Shown here piece after piece: positions 1-8,144 of a DNA stretch of 64,000 nucleotides. The DNA is taken from NCBI GenBank assembly GCA_038239305.1, contig JBBSEW010000007.1:1-64000 (forward strand), in the 5' to 3' direction. The translations under genes and the position numbers were made by a program. The stretch comes from JALYUA01 sp038239305 (GTDB taxonomy: Bacteria; Acidobacteriota; Thermoanaerobaculia; UBA5066; Gp7-AA6). The notes beneath the pieces are model-generated. The model was given only the letters and a program-made list of their open reading frames with translations. It was not told the origin of the DNA and made no database searches. Numbering within the stretch: position 1 is the first letter of the stretch; each line of letters opens with the position of its first letter.

Positions 1-2
1 CG

Positions 3-1094
3 TTCGAACGGGCTAAATCGGGCCGGCAGGTCGTGCTGTACGTCGCGCGCACCTCTCCCCGCGTCCTCCTGAACCAGCTCTTCGCCCAGGGCATCCCCGA
101 CGTCGGCCGCGTTTTCTGGGGGATCATCGCTGCGCTCGGCGGACTCCTGCTCATCGTCTACCTCGTGGCCCTCGGGATCGCATTCACCCTCGTGGGGACG
201 ATCGCCCGCAACGTGAACCGGCTGACCCGCGCCTCCCAGGCCATCGCCCGCGGAGACTTCTCGGTCCGGACCAATTCCCGGTCCCGCGATCAGATCGGGG
301 ATCTCGCCCGCTCGTTCGACGGCATGGCGGCCTCGATCGAGGGCCTGCTCGTCGAGACCGCCAAGAAAGAACGGCTGGAGGCCGAGATCGGCGTGGCCCG
401 GACGATCCAGCAGAAGCTCATGCCGCCCGGAAATGTCGAGCTGCCCGGCCTGTCCGTGCTCGCCCGATTCGAGCCCCTCGCGGCGATCGGCGGCGACTAC
501 TACGACACGGGTCAGACTGCCGACGGCCGGAGCACCGTCGCCATCGGAGACGTTTCGGGCCACGGCCTGTCGACGGGCCTGCTGGTAGCGATGGCCAAGG
601 CGGGCCTCTCGACGCTCCTCGAATCGGAACACCAGGGCACCGCCCTTTTCGTGAAGCTGAACGACCTCATTCATCGTTCGACCGACTCGCGCAACTACAT
701 GACGCTCGCTCTCTTCGCGTACAACCGCGTCACGTTCGAGGGAACCTTGACGAACGCCGGGCAGCTCGCGCCCTATCGGATTTCCGGCGGATCTGTCGAG
801 AGCTTGTCGCTTCCGTCGTTTCCCCTGGGAATCTCGCCTCGTTCGGACTTTCCGACGCGGACGTGGCAGCTCATCCCCGGCGATCGCCTCGTCTTCCTGA
901 CCGACGGGTGGATCGAAGCGGGCGACCCGGGAGGCGAACCGTTCGGGTTCGAACGGCTTGAAGCGATCCTAAAGGCCGAAGCCGGATCCCCCGCGTCGCA
1001 AATCCAGAAATCGATCGTCGACGCCGTCTCCGGCTGGGCAAACGGAACACCACCGGAAGACGACCGGACGCTGCTCATTGTCACGTTGATCTGA
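3..1094 (+). CDS. RsbU-type PP2C (SpoIIE-like) serine phosphatase with HAMP domain, 5' end cut by the window
   Basis: The frame is open to the window edge, so the N-terminus and any sensor domain are missing; a GTG at 33 is the first possible start but is probably internal. A membrane segment (about 25 hydrophobic residues, codons around 120-200) leads into a HAMP linker with the pattern NRLTRASQAIARGDF. A coiled stretch follows, then a PP2C/SpoIIE phosphatase domain with metal-binding acidic motifs GGDYYD, IGDVSGHG, FLTDGW and a terminal DDRT. Proteins of this build dephosphorylate anti-sigma-factor antagonists in partner-switching pathways; the partner genes are not visible here. The family call is strong, the substrate is unknown. 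Confidence 0.85.
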   Translation, partial: FERAKSGRQVVLYVARTSPRVLLNQLFAQGIPDVGRVFWGIIAALGGLLLIVYLVALGIAFTLVGTIARNVNRLTRASQAIARGDFSVRTNSRSRDQIGDLARSFDGMAASIEGLLVETAKKERLEAEIGVARTIQQKLMPPGNVELPGLSVLARFEPLAAIGGDYYDTGQTADGRSTVAIGDVSGHGLSTGLLVAMAKAGLSTLLESEHQGTALFVKLNDLIHRSTDSRNYMTLALFAYNRVTFEGTLTNAGQLAPYRISGGSVESLSLPSFPLGISPRSDFPTRTWQLIPGDRLVFLTDGWIEAGDPGGEPFGFERLEAILKAEAGSPASQIQKSIVDAVSGWANGTPPEDDRTLLIVTLI

Positions 1095-1153
1095 CAAACT
1101 CCCCGAGCAAGACGGTGCAACTGTCTGCAGTCGTCTATGTCCGCCTGATGTTT

Positions 1154-1220
1154 GAATCTCACGATCTCGCGATCTCATGATCTCGCGATCAATCGAACTA
1201 TCGAATTATCGAAAATCGGA
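1154..1220. repeat. Dispersed intergenic repeat, copy A (GATCTCGCGATC-type)
   Basis: Low-complexity block of overlapping GATC and TCGCGA palindromes. Positions 1163-1202 match the reverse complement of 36249-36288 over 40 nt with one mismatch, and 1180-1204 is identical to 42161-42185. It starts about 60 nt after the stop of the phosphatase gene. No open frame spans it convincingly. Confidence 0.8.
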
Positions 1221-1536
1221 CCCGGGAGAACGCTCCTCTCCTGTCGGGAGAAAAGGAAGACCGCCCGAAGATAGGAAAGGGATATTCCTCCCTCAGCACC
1301 GAGGCCCCCGCGTGCCTCGGGAGGGGGGCGTAGCCGGCGGCGGGCGGATCTCGAGCGGCGCTGAAGGACTACCGCGTGCAGGAGTTCCTGCATCGAACGG
1401 AACCCCGGTTGCCCGTCGTGAAGCGAATGCCGCCTCCGATAGCAGCGTAGTCGGGGCGTGCAGATAGGACGGCGCTGATTCTCTTCAACGGTAGCCGGCG
1501 AAAGACGGCCTGCCGGCGACGAATGCTCGCTCAATC
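1221..1536. other. Gene-free stretch with several hairpins
   Basis: No convincing reading frame on either strand. Two inverted repeats stand out: CCGAGGC/GCCTCGG (1299-1305 with 1314-1320) and GCAGGA/TCCTGC around 1379-1392. The stretch could be a long 3' region or a structured RNA; I could not match it to 6S, SRP, tmRNA, RNase P or a known riboswitch by eye. Confidence 0.35.
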
Positions 1537-1563
1537 AAAAGGCGGCCCGAAGGCCGCCTTTTC
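1537..1563. terminator. Bidirectional rho-independent terminator
   Basis: Perfect stem AAAGGCGGCC/GGCCGCCTTT around a CGAA tetraloop, with A-run on the left and T-run on the right, so it can work on both strands. It lies just after the end of the minus-strand YXWGXW gene, and is the clearest intrinsic terminator in the window. Confidence 0.85.
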
Positions 1564-1593
1564 CGTTTCGACGCGATGCGACCGGGAAGCGAA

Positions 1594-1908
1594 TCAGCGC
1601 CAGCGTCCCTCGACCCAGAACCATCCGTTGCGATCGTGCCGCCAGCGCCCGGCGACCCACCTGGCCCGCGCATGCGGCGGACGGTCCCAGCGGCCGGCGA
1701 CCCAGACGTAGCGGCCTTCCTCCCAGCGGTGGTATCCAGGGACCCAGACGAACTCGGGCCCGGGCGCCGTACCGACGACTTCGACCTGAACGGCCGGAGG
1801 AGGGCCCGTGCGGATGTAGATCCGGCCGGGAGGCGGAGGCGGACACGCCGTCAGAAGCGGCAGAACCGCCACGAACATCAGAAAGCCGACCCTCTTACGA
1901 AGCGTCAT
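1594..1908 (-). CDS. YXWGXW-repeat lipoprotein
   Basis: 104 residues. The ATG at 1908 is preceded by GAAGGAGCGAAG, a good ribosome binding site. The N-terminus is a lipoprotein signal with lipobox LLTAC, followed by a proline run. The C-terminal half carries repeats of the form WVPGYHRW, YVWVAGRW, RWVAGRW and FWVEGRW, the YXWGXW pattern of small exported proteins of unknown function. It is a tandem paralogue of the next gene upstream (1968-2282), with the same length and architecture, and ends just before a strong terminator. Role unknown; likely anchored in a membrane facing the periplasm. Confidence 0.8.
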   Translation of the reverse strand: MTLRKRVGFLMFVAVLPLLTACPPPPPGRIYIRTGPPPAVQVEVVGTAPGPEFVWVPGYHRWEEGRYVWVAGRWDRPPHARARWVAGRWRHDRNGWFWVEGRWR

Positions 1909-1967
1909 CTTCGCTCCTTCACGAGATTTCGGGCTACGCGAGAACGACAGGCCCGTCCGGACCCGTC

Positions 1968-2282
1968 TCAGCGCCAGCGACCGTCGACCCAGTACCAGCC
2001 GCGCCGTCCGTGGACGTAATGGCCCCTGACCCAAACGGCGCGAGCGCGCGGCCGCGCAGTCCATACGCCGGGGGTCCATACGTAGGCGTTGCCGTCCCAG
2101 CGGTGGTAGCCCTCGACCCAAACGTGATTCCGGCTCGGCGCCACCGGCCGGACTTCGACGATGGGCGCCGGCGGGGGCGCGGGAATGTAGATGCGAGGCA
2201 TCGCCGTAGCGAGCTCCGCGACACCCAGAAAAAGAGCCAGACCGATCGAAAGCTTCCAATTCCGACGATTCGGGTTCTCCAT
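1968..2282 (-). CDS. YXWGXW-repeat exported protein
   Basis: 104 residues. The ATG at 2282 is preceded by GGGAGGAGTCG, which chooses this start over in-frame codons further up. An N-terminal hydrophobic signal (about residues 10-26, ending ATAM) is followed by a proline-rich spacer and the aromatic repeats HVWVEGYHRW, YVWTPGVW, VWVRGHYV and YWVDGRW. Unlike its downstream paralogue (1594-1908) it has no lipobox cysteine, so it is probably soluble in the periplasm or secreted. The pair is probably one transcript ending at 1537-1563. Function unknown. Confidence 0.8.
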   Translation of the reverse strand: MENPNRRNWKLSIGLALFLGVAELATAMPRIYIPAPPPAPIVEVRPVAPSRNHVWVEGYHRWDGNAYVWTPGVWTARPRARAVWVRGHYVHGRRGWYWVDGRWR

Positions 2283-2412
2283 CGACTCCTCCCTTTCGTT
2301 GCCGGACTCCGACTGCCTTGATTGGACGAGATGCGGATCCGACGGTTTACAGCGCATGCAAAGGTAAGGCCCGGAATCGGGCGGGGGTCGTTGCCGAACG
2401 ATGATTCCCTCC

Positions 2413-3339
2413 TCAACTCCCCGTTCCCACGGCCCGGGCGCCCGCCCGGGCCAGGCCCCCCGCGATGCGCACGGTCTCGAAATGGATCGCGACCGTGTCT
2501 TCCATCCGGCGCGCGTAGCCCCCCGCCATGGTGACGGCGACGGGCACGCCGCGCCCAGCGAGGGTCGTCAGGACGTACCGGTCCCGCGCGGCCAGGCCTT
2601 CCCGCGTCAGCCGCAGCCGGCCGAGCCGGTCCCCTTCATAGGGATCGGCTCCCGCGACGAAGATCGCCATGTCGGGCTCGAACCGGGAAAACACCCGGCA
2701 CAGCCCCTCATCGAGGGCGCCGAGGTATTCCGCGTCGCCTGTTCCGTCCTCGAGCTCGACGTCCAGATCGCTTTTTTCCTTCCGGTGCGGAAAGTTCCGG
2801 GCGCCATGGATCGAGAACGTGAACACATCGTGGTCACCCGCGAAGATCGACGCGGTTCCATTCCCCTGGTGCACGTCCCCGTCGACGATGAGCGCCCGGC
2901 GCGCCCGGCCCTCCGCCTGCAGGGCGCGGATTGCGATCGCCGAGTCGTTGAACACGCAATACCCCTCTCTCCGATCCGCGAAGGCATGGTGCGTGGCCCC
3001 CGCGAGATTCACCGAGACGCCGTCCACGAGCGAGGCCCGGCAGGCTCCGATGGTCGCACCGGCCGAGCGGCGGGATCTCTCGACCATCGCTTCCGACCAG
3101 GGAAACCCGATGCGCCGGATCTCTTCCCGCGAGAGCCTGCCTCGGATGACGCGCACGACGTAGTCAGACGTGTGGGCGCGAAGCAACTCGGCATCCGTGG
3201 CGGGCTCCGGTATCCGGATCTCGTGGCGGGACGAGAGCTCCGCCTCGACGAGCGCACGCAGGCGCGCGTATTTCTCCATCGGAAAGCGATGGCCTTCCGG
3301 CAGGGGAAGAACAAAATGGTCGGTGGCGAAGATCCGCAT
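2413..3339 (-). CDS. Histone deacetylase family zinc amidohydrolase
   Basis: 308 residues, the usual size for bacterial members of the arginase/deacetylase fold. Zinc-binding motif DGDVHQGNGT (residues 153-162) supplies D155 and H157, with the third ligand D232 in GADPYEGD. The catalytic histidine pair is THHAF (117-118), followed by the conserved GYCVFND. Such enzymes remove acetyl groups from proteins (AcuC-type), polyamines or other amides; the substrate cannot be told from the sequence. It is transcribed away from the ABC exporter at 3396 and no partner gene (for example an AcuA acetyltransferase) lies nearby. Confidence 0.88.
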   Translation of the reverse strand: MRIFATDHFVLPLPEGHRFPMEKYARLRALVEAELSSRHEIRIPEPATDAELLRAHTSDYVVRVIRGRLSREEIRRIGFPWSEAMVERSRRSAGATIGACRASLVDGVSVNLAGATHHAFADRREGYCVFNDSAIAIRALQAEGRARRALIVDGDVHQGNGTASIFAGDHDVFTFSIHGARNFPHRKEKSDLDVELEDGTGDAEYLGALDEGLCRVFSRFEPDMAIFVAGADPYEGDRLGRLRLTREGLAARDRYVLTTLAGRGVPVAVTMAGGYARRMEDTVAIHFETVRIAGGLARAGARAVGTGS

Positions 3340-3361
3340 CTACTTTCCGGTCGGCCGGACC

Positions 3362-3367
3362 ATACAA
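3362..3367 (+). promoter_or_regulatory. Candidate -10 box for the ABC exporter genes
   Basis: TACAAT lies 28 nt before the GTG at 3396 in the short gap between divergent genes. No convincing -35 hexamer is visible. A GAGAAAGG ribosome site follows at about 3380. Confidence 0.3.
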
Positions 3368-3395
3368 TCCCGGCCCCGAACGAGAAAGGCCTGAC

Positions 3396-4190
3396 GTGGC
3401 GACTTCGCCTCCCTCCGCGGCCCCGACCGCGGCCATCGACATCCGCGCCCTCACCAAGCGATTCGGCGGCGTGGCCGCCGTCGACGACCTCTCCTTTTCG
3501 GTCGCGACGGGCGAGGTCTTCGGCCTCGTCGGACCGAACGGAGCGGGAAAGACGACGACGATCCAGATGCTCCTCGGGCTGACGACGCCCACGTCGGGCG
3601 CGATCCGGGTCCTCGGGATGGGAATGCCGGAGAGGCGGTTCGCGATCCTCCAACGCGTGAACTTCTCGTCGGCATACATTTCATTGCCGTCCAACCTGAC
3701 CGTTCGCCAGAATCTCCGCGTCTTCGCCGGGCTCTACGGCGTCCGGCGACCGCATTCCCGGATCGACGAGCTTCTCGCGCTCTTCGAGATCGAGGGCTCC
3801 GCTGAAAAAGTGACCGGCGCCCTCTCTTCGGGCCAGCTCACGCGGGTGAATCTCTGCAAGGCCTTTCTGAACGACCCCGAGGTCCTCTTTCTCGACGAAC
3901 CCACCGCGTCACTCGATCCCGACATCGCGGACAAGGTGCGCAGCGCCCTTCAGAAACGTCAAAGGGAGAAAGGGCTCACCATCGTCTACACATCCCACAA
4001 CATGCGGGAGGTCGAGGCGCTCTGCGATCGAGTCCTCTTCCTCTCCCACGGCCGCGCCGTCGCGCAGGGAACGCCCGCCGAGGTAATCGCGCACGCCCGC
4101 CGCTCCTCTCTGGAGGACGTCTTCATCGATATCGCCCGCGGGCGAGACTCCGGAGTCGAGAGCCATGACGGAGTGGAAGAAGCGCCATGA
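3396..4190 (+). CDS. ABC transporter ATP-binding protein
   Basis: 264 residues from a GTG start with GAGAAAGG about 8 nt upstream. It carries Walker A GPNGAGKT (46-53), the ABC signature LSSGQ, Walker B VLFLDEPTA and a downstream switch histidine (YTSHN). It resembles the NodI/CcmA-like exporter ATPases that pair with ABC-2 permeases. The next gene, an ABC-2 permease, overlaps its end by 4 nt (ATGA), so the two should be translationally coupled and form one exporter. The exported molecule (drug, polysaccharide or lipid) is not evident. Confidence 0.9.
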   Translation: MATSPPSAAPTAAIDIRALTKRFGGVAAVDDLSFSVATGEVFGLVGPNGAGKTTTIQMLLGLTTPTSGAIRVLGMGMPERRFAILQRVNFSSAYISLPSNLTVRQNLRVFAGLYGVRRPHSRIDELLALFEIEGSAEKVTGALSSGQLTRVNLCKAFLNDPEVLFLDEPTASLDPDIADKVRSALQKRQREKGLTIVYTSHNMREVEALCDRVLFLSHGRAVAQGTPAEVIAHARRSSLEDVFIDIARGRDSGVESHDGVEEAP

Positions 4191-4972
4191 TCTCGCGGAT
4201 CGGCGCGCTCCTGCTCCGGTATCTCTATCTCTACCGCCGCAGCGCGGCGCGGATGATGGCGGTGCTTTTCTGGCCCGTCATGGACCTGCTCGTCTGGGGG
4301 TTCCTCACCTCGTATCTCGAGCGGTTCGCGGCGCCTCCCGCGGTGACGTTTCTCCTGGGCGCCGTCATTTTCTGGGACGTTTTCTACAGCGCTCAACAGG
4401 CGATCACGCTCTCGATCACGGAGGACATCTGGGCCAAGAACATCCTGAACGTGTTCGTGGCTCCCGTCCGGACGTGGGAACTGCTCGTTGCGACCTCGCT
4501 CATCGGCGTGATTCGCGCGACCGTTTCCGCGGGTGCTCTCGCCGTTCTCGCGCGCGTCTTCTACGGGTTTCCGCTCTTCTCCGTGGGGCTCCCGCTCATC
4601 CCCTTCTACTTCTCGCTGCTGCTGTTCGGTTGGGCGATGGGGATGTTCACGATGGCTCTCGTCCTCCGATTCGGGTCCGCCGCCGAAGCCCTCATATGGG
4701 GGATTCCCTTTCTGATCCAGCCCCTCTCGGCCGTCTTCTATCCGGTGAGCGTACTTCCCGCGTGGCTGCAGACGATCGCCCGCGCGCTTCCATCGACATG
4801 GGTATTCGAGGGCATGCGGGAGGCTCTCGCTACGGGGCGGGTGGGCGTCCGGACGCTCCTCTTCGCCGTCCTCCTGAACGGCATCTACCTCGCGGCCGGC
4901 GCGGCGTTTTTCGGATGGATGCTCGGGCGCGTGCGCGAGAAGGGGTACCTTGCGCGGCTCGGAATGGATTGA
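4187..4972 (+). CDS. ABC-2 type transporter permease
   Basis: 261 residues with about six membrane segments and the ABC-2 domain typical of NodJ/DrrB-like exporter subunits, including the conserved loop near SAVFYPVSVLPAWLQTIA towards the C-terminus. Its ATG lies inside the end of the ATPase gene (4-nt overlap), which makes the pair an obvious exporter. It ends 9 nt before the end of the convergent lytic transglycosylase gene; no terminator can fit between them. Confidence 0.88.
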   Translation: MISRIGALLLRYLYLYRRSAARMMAVLFWPVMDLLVWGFLTSYLERFAAPPAVTFLLGAVIFWDVFYSAQQAITLSITEDIWAKNILNVFVAPVRTWELLVATSLIGVIRATVSAGALAVLARVFYGFPLFSVGLPLIPFYFSLLLFGWAMGMFTMALVLRFGSAAEALIWGIPFLIQPLSAVFYPVSVLPAWLQTIARALPSTWVFEGMREALATGRVGVRTLLFAVLLNGIYLAAGAAFFGWMLGRVREKGYLARLGMD

Positions 4973-4981
4973 ACGTCCGCT

Positions 4982-5827
4982 TCAGCGGACGACGGAGACG
5001 GACGCCGCCGGAGCGGCCGCGGCGAGCAAAGCCGGAGTCCACCAGGAAAGGATCCGCTTCACGTATCCCACCGTCTCGCGATACGGAGGAACTCCGCCAT
5101 AGCTCTCGACCGCTCCTTCGCCCGCGTTGTAGGCGGCGAGCACGAGCTCGGGCTTGTTGTCGAACCGGTCGAGGAGCTCCCGCAGGTACCGGACTCCGCC
5201 GCGGACATTCGCGACCGGATCGAAGGGACGCCGCACGTCGAGACGGCGGGCCGTCGCCGGCATCAGCTGCATGAGCCCGCGAGCGCCCTTCCGCGAGACC
5301 GCACGCGGCTCGAAATTGGATTCTGCCCGGATCAGGGCGGAAACGAAGGCGGCATCCACGTTGTAGCGCTTCGCTTCGGCGTCAATGACACCGTCGTACG
5401 GAGTGCCGAAGAGCGGTTTGCGCTGCGGGTGATAGGTCAGGTCGTAGACGAGGGCGGGAGCGGCCGGCTTCGGCATCGCTTCCGCGACGGCGGCGGCTGA
5501 GACCATCACCTCGTCGTCCACGATCCGTTCGACGCGCACGAGCTCCACGGAGTAACTTCCTCCGCCCGGAAGACCGATCTCGAGCTCGTCTCCCCGAACC
5601 TTGTACGAAGCCGCCTTCACGACGCGACCGTCCTCGAAGACCACGAGCTCTGCCGTCGCGACGGCGGGAAAGACCAGTAATCCGAGGGCGCTCAGAATCC
5701 CCCAGAACGTGAGAGGGCCGCGGGTGGAGTCCAGGCGAGGGCCGTGGGCACGAGTGCCGACTCGGATTCGCGACATGCGGTCCCGGAAACGCCCGGCGAG
5801 GACGCCGAATTCCCCGAAAGAGGTCAC
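4982..5827 (-). CDS. Lytic murein transglycosylase (SLT domain)
   Basis: 281 residues from a GTG at 5827 that overlaps the stop of the recombinase gene by 4 nt (GTGA); an ATG at 5776 is an alternative start. A hydrophobic export segment (about 40-60) is followed by a short beta-rich region, then an SLT domain. The catalytic glutamate lies in RAESNFEPRAVS, followed by GARGLMQLMPATA and LAAYNAGEGAVE, all classical SLT motifs. It would cleave peptidoglycan to 1,6-anhydromuropeptides in the periplasm. Coupling to a Xer recombinase is unusual and may only reflect dense packing. Confidence 0.88.
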   Translation of the reverse strand: MTSFGEFGVLAGRFRDRMSRIRVGTRAHGPRLDSTRGPLTFWGILSALGLLVFPAVATAELVVFEDGRVVKAASYKVRGDELEIGLPGGGSYSVELVRVERIVDDEVMVSAAAVAEAMPKPAAPALVYDLTYHPQRKPLFGTPYDGVIDAEAKRYNVDAAFVSALIRAESNFEPRAVSRKGARGLMQLMPATARRLDVRRPFDPVANVRGGVRYLRELLDRFDNKPELVLAAYNAGEGAVESYGGVPPYRETVGYVKRILSWWTPALLAAAAPAASVSVVR

Positions 5828-6867
5828 GGCGCGCCCTTCCCCCGGCCTCGCCGGGTTGCGCGCGGATGGAACTCGTCGTACACGCGGCGCAACCGGGACC
5901 GCGAAACCTGCGTGTAGATCTGCGTTGTCGAGATGTCCGCGTGACCGAGCATCATCTGGAGCGCACGCAGGTCCGCGCCGTGCTCGAGCAGGTGCGTCGC
6001 GAACGAGTGGCGGACGCCGTGCGGAGTCAGCTTCGACCGGATGCCCGCGCGCCGCCCGTATCCCTCCAGAATCTGCCAGAAACGCTGGCGGGTCATTGCC
6101 GCCCCGCGCGCCGACAGAAAGAGGGCCGGAGAGCGGCGGGAGTCGAGCTCCCGCCGCGCCTCGAGAACGTACCGCCGCAGCCAGCGCCCGGCTCCGTCGC
6201 CGAACGGGACCAGCCGCTCCTTTCCGCCCTTGCCCGTGACCAGGAGGATTCCCGCCTCCAGATCCGGTGCGTCCTTCGGAAGGCCGACGAGCTCCGACAC
6301 CCGCAGGCCCGAGGCGTACAGAAGCTCGAGCATGGCTCGATCCCGGAGGCCGTGCGGCGTCGAAAGATCCGGCGCCTCCAGGAGCGCTTCGATTTCTTTT
6401 TCGGAAAGGGCTTTCGGAAGAGAGAGGCCGAGCTTGGGGCTCTCCAGGTCCGCCGTCGGGTCGTCCCGGAATTCCAGGTGCAGCTGCGCGAACGCGTAGA
6501 ACGCGCGCACCGCGGAAAGAGCGCGTGAAGCGGAGCGAGCCGAAAGCCCGCGTGCGCGAACGGACGCGAGATAACGCGAGAGGTCGGCGCGCCGGGCGCC
6601 GGCGGCGGAGATCTTTTCGCGGTCGAGAAAAAGGCCGAAGGCGGCGAGATCGCTGCCGTAGGCGGAAATACTCGCCGGCGAGAGCCCGCGCTCGACGGCG
6701 AGATGATCGAGAAAGGTGGGAAGCTGCCGCGCGATGAACTCGGTCCGGGAAGGCACGGTCGCCGCCGCATCCGCCGCAGGGCGTGCCGCACCGCGGCGGT
6801 CGAGCGTCCTCTTAATGAGGGATCGGCGCGACGGCGCGCGCGTGCACGATCGCGAGAATTTCTTCAT
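5824..6867 (-). CDS. Xer-type tyrosine site-specific recombinase
   Basis: 347 residues from the ATG at 6867, which overlaps the upstream gene by 56 nt; a GTG at 6756 would remove most of the arginine-rich, non-conserved leader and fits family length (about 310) better. The SAM-like core-binding domain (FLDHLAVERGLS...) is followed by the catalytic domain with R in ASGLRVSEL, K in GKGGKERLVPF, HGVRHSFATH, GHADIS and the nucleophile Y in TQIYTQV. This is the XerC/XerD set, most likely resolving chromosome dimers at dif, although an integron or plasmid role cannot be ruled out. No dif-like site was found here. Confidence 0.88.
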   Translation of the reverse strand: MKKFSRSCTRAPSRRSLIKRTLDRRGAARPAADAAATVPSRTEFIARQLPTFLDHLAVERGLSPASISAYGSDLAAFGLFLDREKISAAGARRADLSRYLASVRARGLSARSASRALSAVRAFYAFAQLHLEFRDDPTADLESPKLGLSLPKALSEKEIEALLEAPDLSTPHGLRDRAMLELLYASGLRVSELVGLPKDAPDLEAGILLVTGKGGKERLVPFGDGAGRWLRRYVLEARRELDSRRSPALFLSARGAAMTRQRFWQILEGYGRRAGIRSKLTPHGVRHSFATHLLEHGADLRALQMMLGHADISTTQIYTQVSRSRLRRVYDEFHPRATRRGRGKGAP

Positions 6868-8065
6868 CCGCGAGGATGCAGTCGCTCTCCTTGGCGCGGC
6901 GGAAAATCGACTGCACGAGCTCGGGCCGGGGCTCGATTCCGCGGTCTTCGAGCCAGCACTGGACGTTGGACAGCCCGCTCATGGGGCCGATCTCGATGAC
7001 CTGGCGACGCCCGACCATCGCTGCGGGAACGCCGGAGTACACGCGGTCCGCGAGCCAGTCGTCGCCCTTCTTGCGCGCCTTGATGATCGCGGCCGCGTGG
7101 ACGCCGGTCCCGGTGCGGAACGCGTCTCGCCCCACGACGGGATAGTTGTCCGGGATGCGAACGCCGGTCGCCTCGGAGACGACGGCGCAGTAATCATGAA
7201 GCCGGGTCAGGTCGCGATCGATCCATCCCAGAAGCTGCAGGTTCACGAGCAACTGATCCATGGGCGTGTTGCCGACGCGCTCCCCGATGCCGAGGGCGCA
7301 GGCGTGGACCCGGTGCGCTCCGGCCTCCAGCGCCCAGAGCGCGTTCGTGACGCCGAGCCCCCGGTCCTGGTGGCCATGCCAGTCGACCTGGACGGTCGGA
7401 TCCACCTCGTCGACAACCTGGACGACGTACTGAATCAGATTGCGAACGCCGTTCGGTGTCGCGTGTCCGACGGTGTCGCACACGCAGACGCGCCGCGCGC
7501 CGGCCCGGATGGCCGTCGTATACATCTGCCGGATGTGGTCCGGATGGGCGCGCGTGGTGTCCTCGGTGACGTACATGACGGGGAGGTTCTCTTTCACTGC
7601 GAGCGACACGGCGTCCTCCGTCATACGGAGCATGCGGTCGAGATCCCAGTCCTCGGAGTACTGGCGAATCGGCGACGAGCCGATAAAGCACGCCACCTCG
7701 ATCGGGATTCCGACGCGCTGCGAAATCTCGATGATCGGAAGGATGTCCGCCGCGATGGTGCGGGCGGCGCAGTTGGGCCGGATCTTCATGCCCGAATCGA
7801 CGATCTCCCGCGCCAGTCGGGTCACGGTGGACACGACGTGCGGACCCGCTCCGGGGAGGCCGATATCGACCGAGTCGATTCCGAGCGCCTCCATCAGGTG
7901 GAGGATCTTGAGCTTCGCGTCGATCGTGGGGCTCTTGACCGAGGGAGACTGGAGCCCGTCGCGCAGCGTCTCGTCGTCGAGCTCGACCTTTCCGCGAGCC
8001 GGCACCGCACCGCCGCCGGCGCGGTTCCAGTCGTAGATGAGGTCGGACTCGGGGGGATGGGGCAT
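6812..8065 (-). CDS. DRE-TIM metallolyase, 2-isopropylmalate/homocitrate synthase family
   Basis: 417 residues. The signature DDETLRDGLQSPSV near the N-terminus, the CDTVGHATP strand and the metal-binding DWHGHQDRGLG place it in the DRE-TIM family that condenses acetyl-CoA with 2-oxo acids. The segment after the barrel (GTGVHAAAIIKARKKGDDWL...YSGVPA) matches the synthase subdomain rather than HMG-CoA lyase. It lacks the C-terminal LeuA regulatory domain, so it may not be feedback-inhibited by leucine. It may be a leucine, lysine or citramalate pathway enzyme; no other genes of those pathways lie next to it. Family is firm, substrate is not. Confidence 0.82.
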   Translation of the reverse strand: MPHPPESDLIYDWNRAGGGAVPARGKVELDDETLRDGLQSPSVKSPTIDAKLKILHLMEALGIDSVDIGLPGAGPHVVSTVTRLAREIVDSGMKIRPNCAARTIAADILPIIEISQRVGIPIEVACFIGSSPIRQYSEDWDLDRMLRMTEDAVSLAVKENLPVMYVTEDTTRAHPDHIRQMYTTAIRAGARRVCVCDTVGHATPNGVRNLIQYVVQVVDEVDPTVQVDWHGHQDRGLGVTNALWALEAGAHRVHACALGIGERVGNTPMDQLLVNLQLLGWIDRDLTRLHDYCAVVSEATGVRIPDNYPVVGRDAFRTGTGVHAAAIIKARKKGDDWLADRVYSGVPAAMVGRRQVIEIGPMSGLSNVQCWLEDRGIEPRPELVQSIFRRAKESDCILADEEILAIVHARAVAPIPH

Positions 8066-8144
8066 TTCGCGCTCGGCGAAAGTTTAGCGCAATCGGAGGA
8101 TCCGGGGATGGGTCATCGCGTGGAAAGATCCGGGCGGCGCTGGC

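Noticed and set aside
1240..1500. 6S RNA, tmRNA, SRP or RNase P RNA
   Set aside because: None of the conserved motifs for these RNAs could be found in either strand.
2430..2460. GC-rich hairpin as a terminator for the deacetylase gene
   Set aside because: It lies within the C-terminal coding part and has no T-run.
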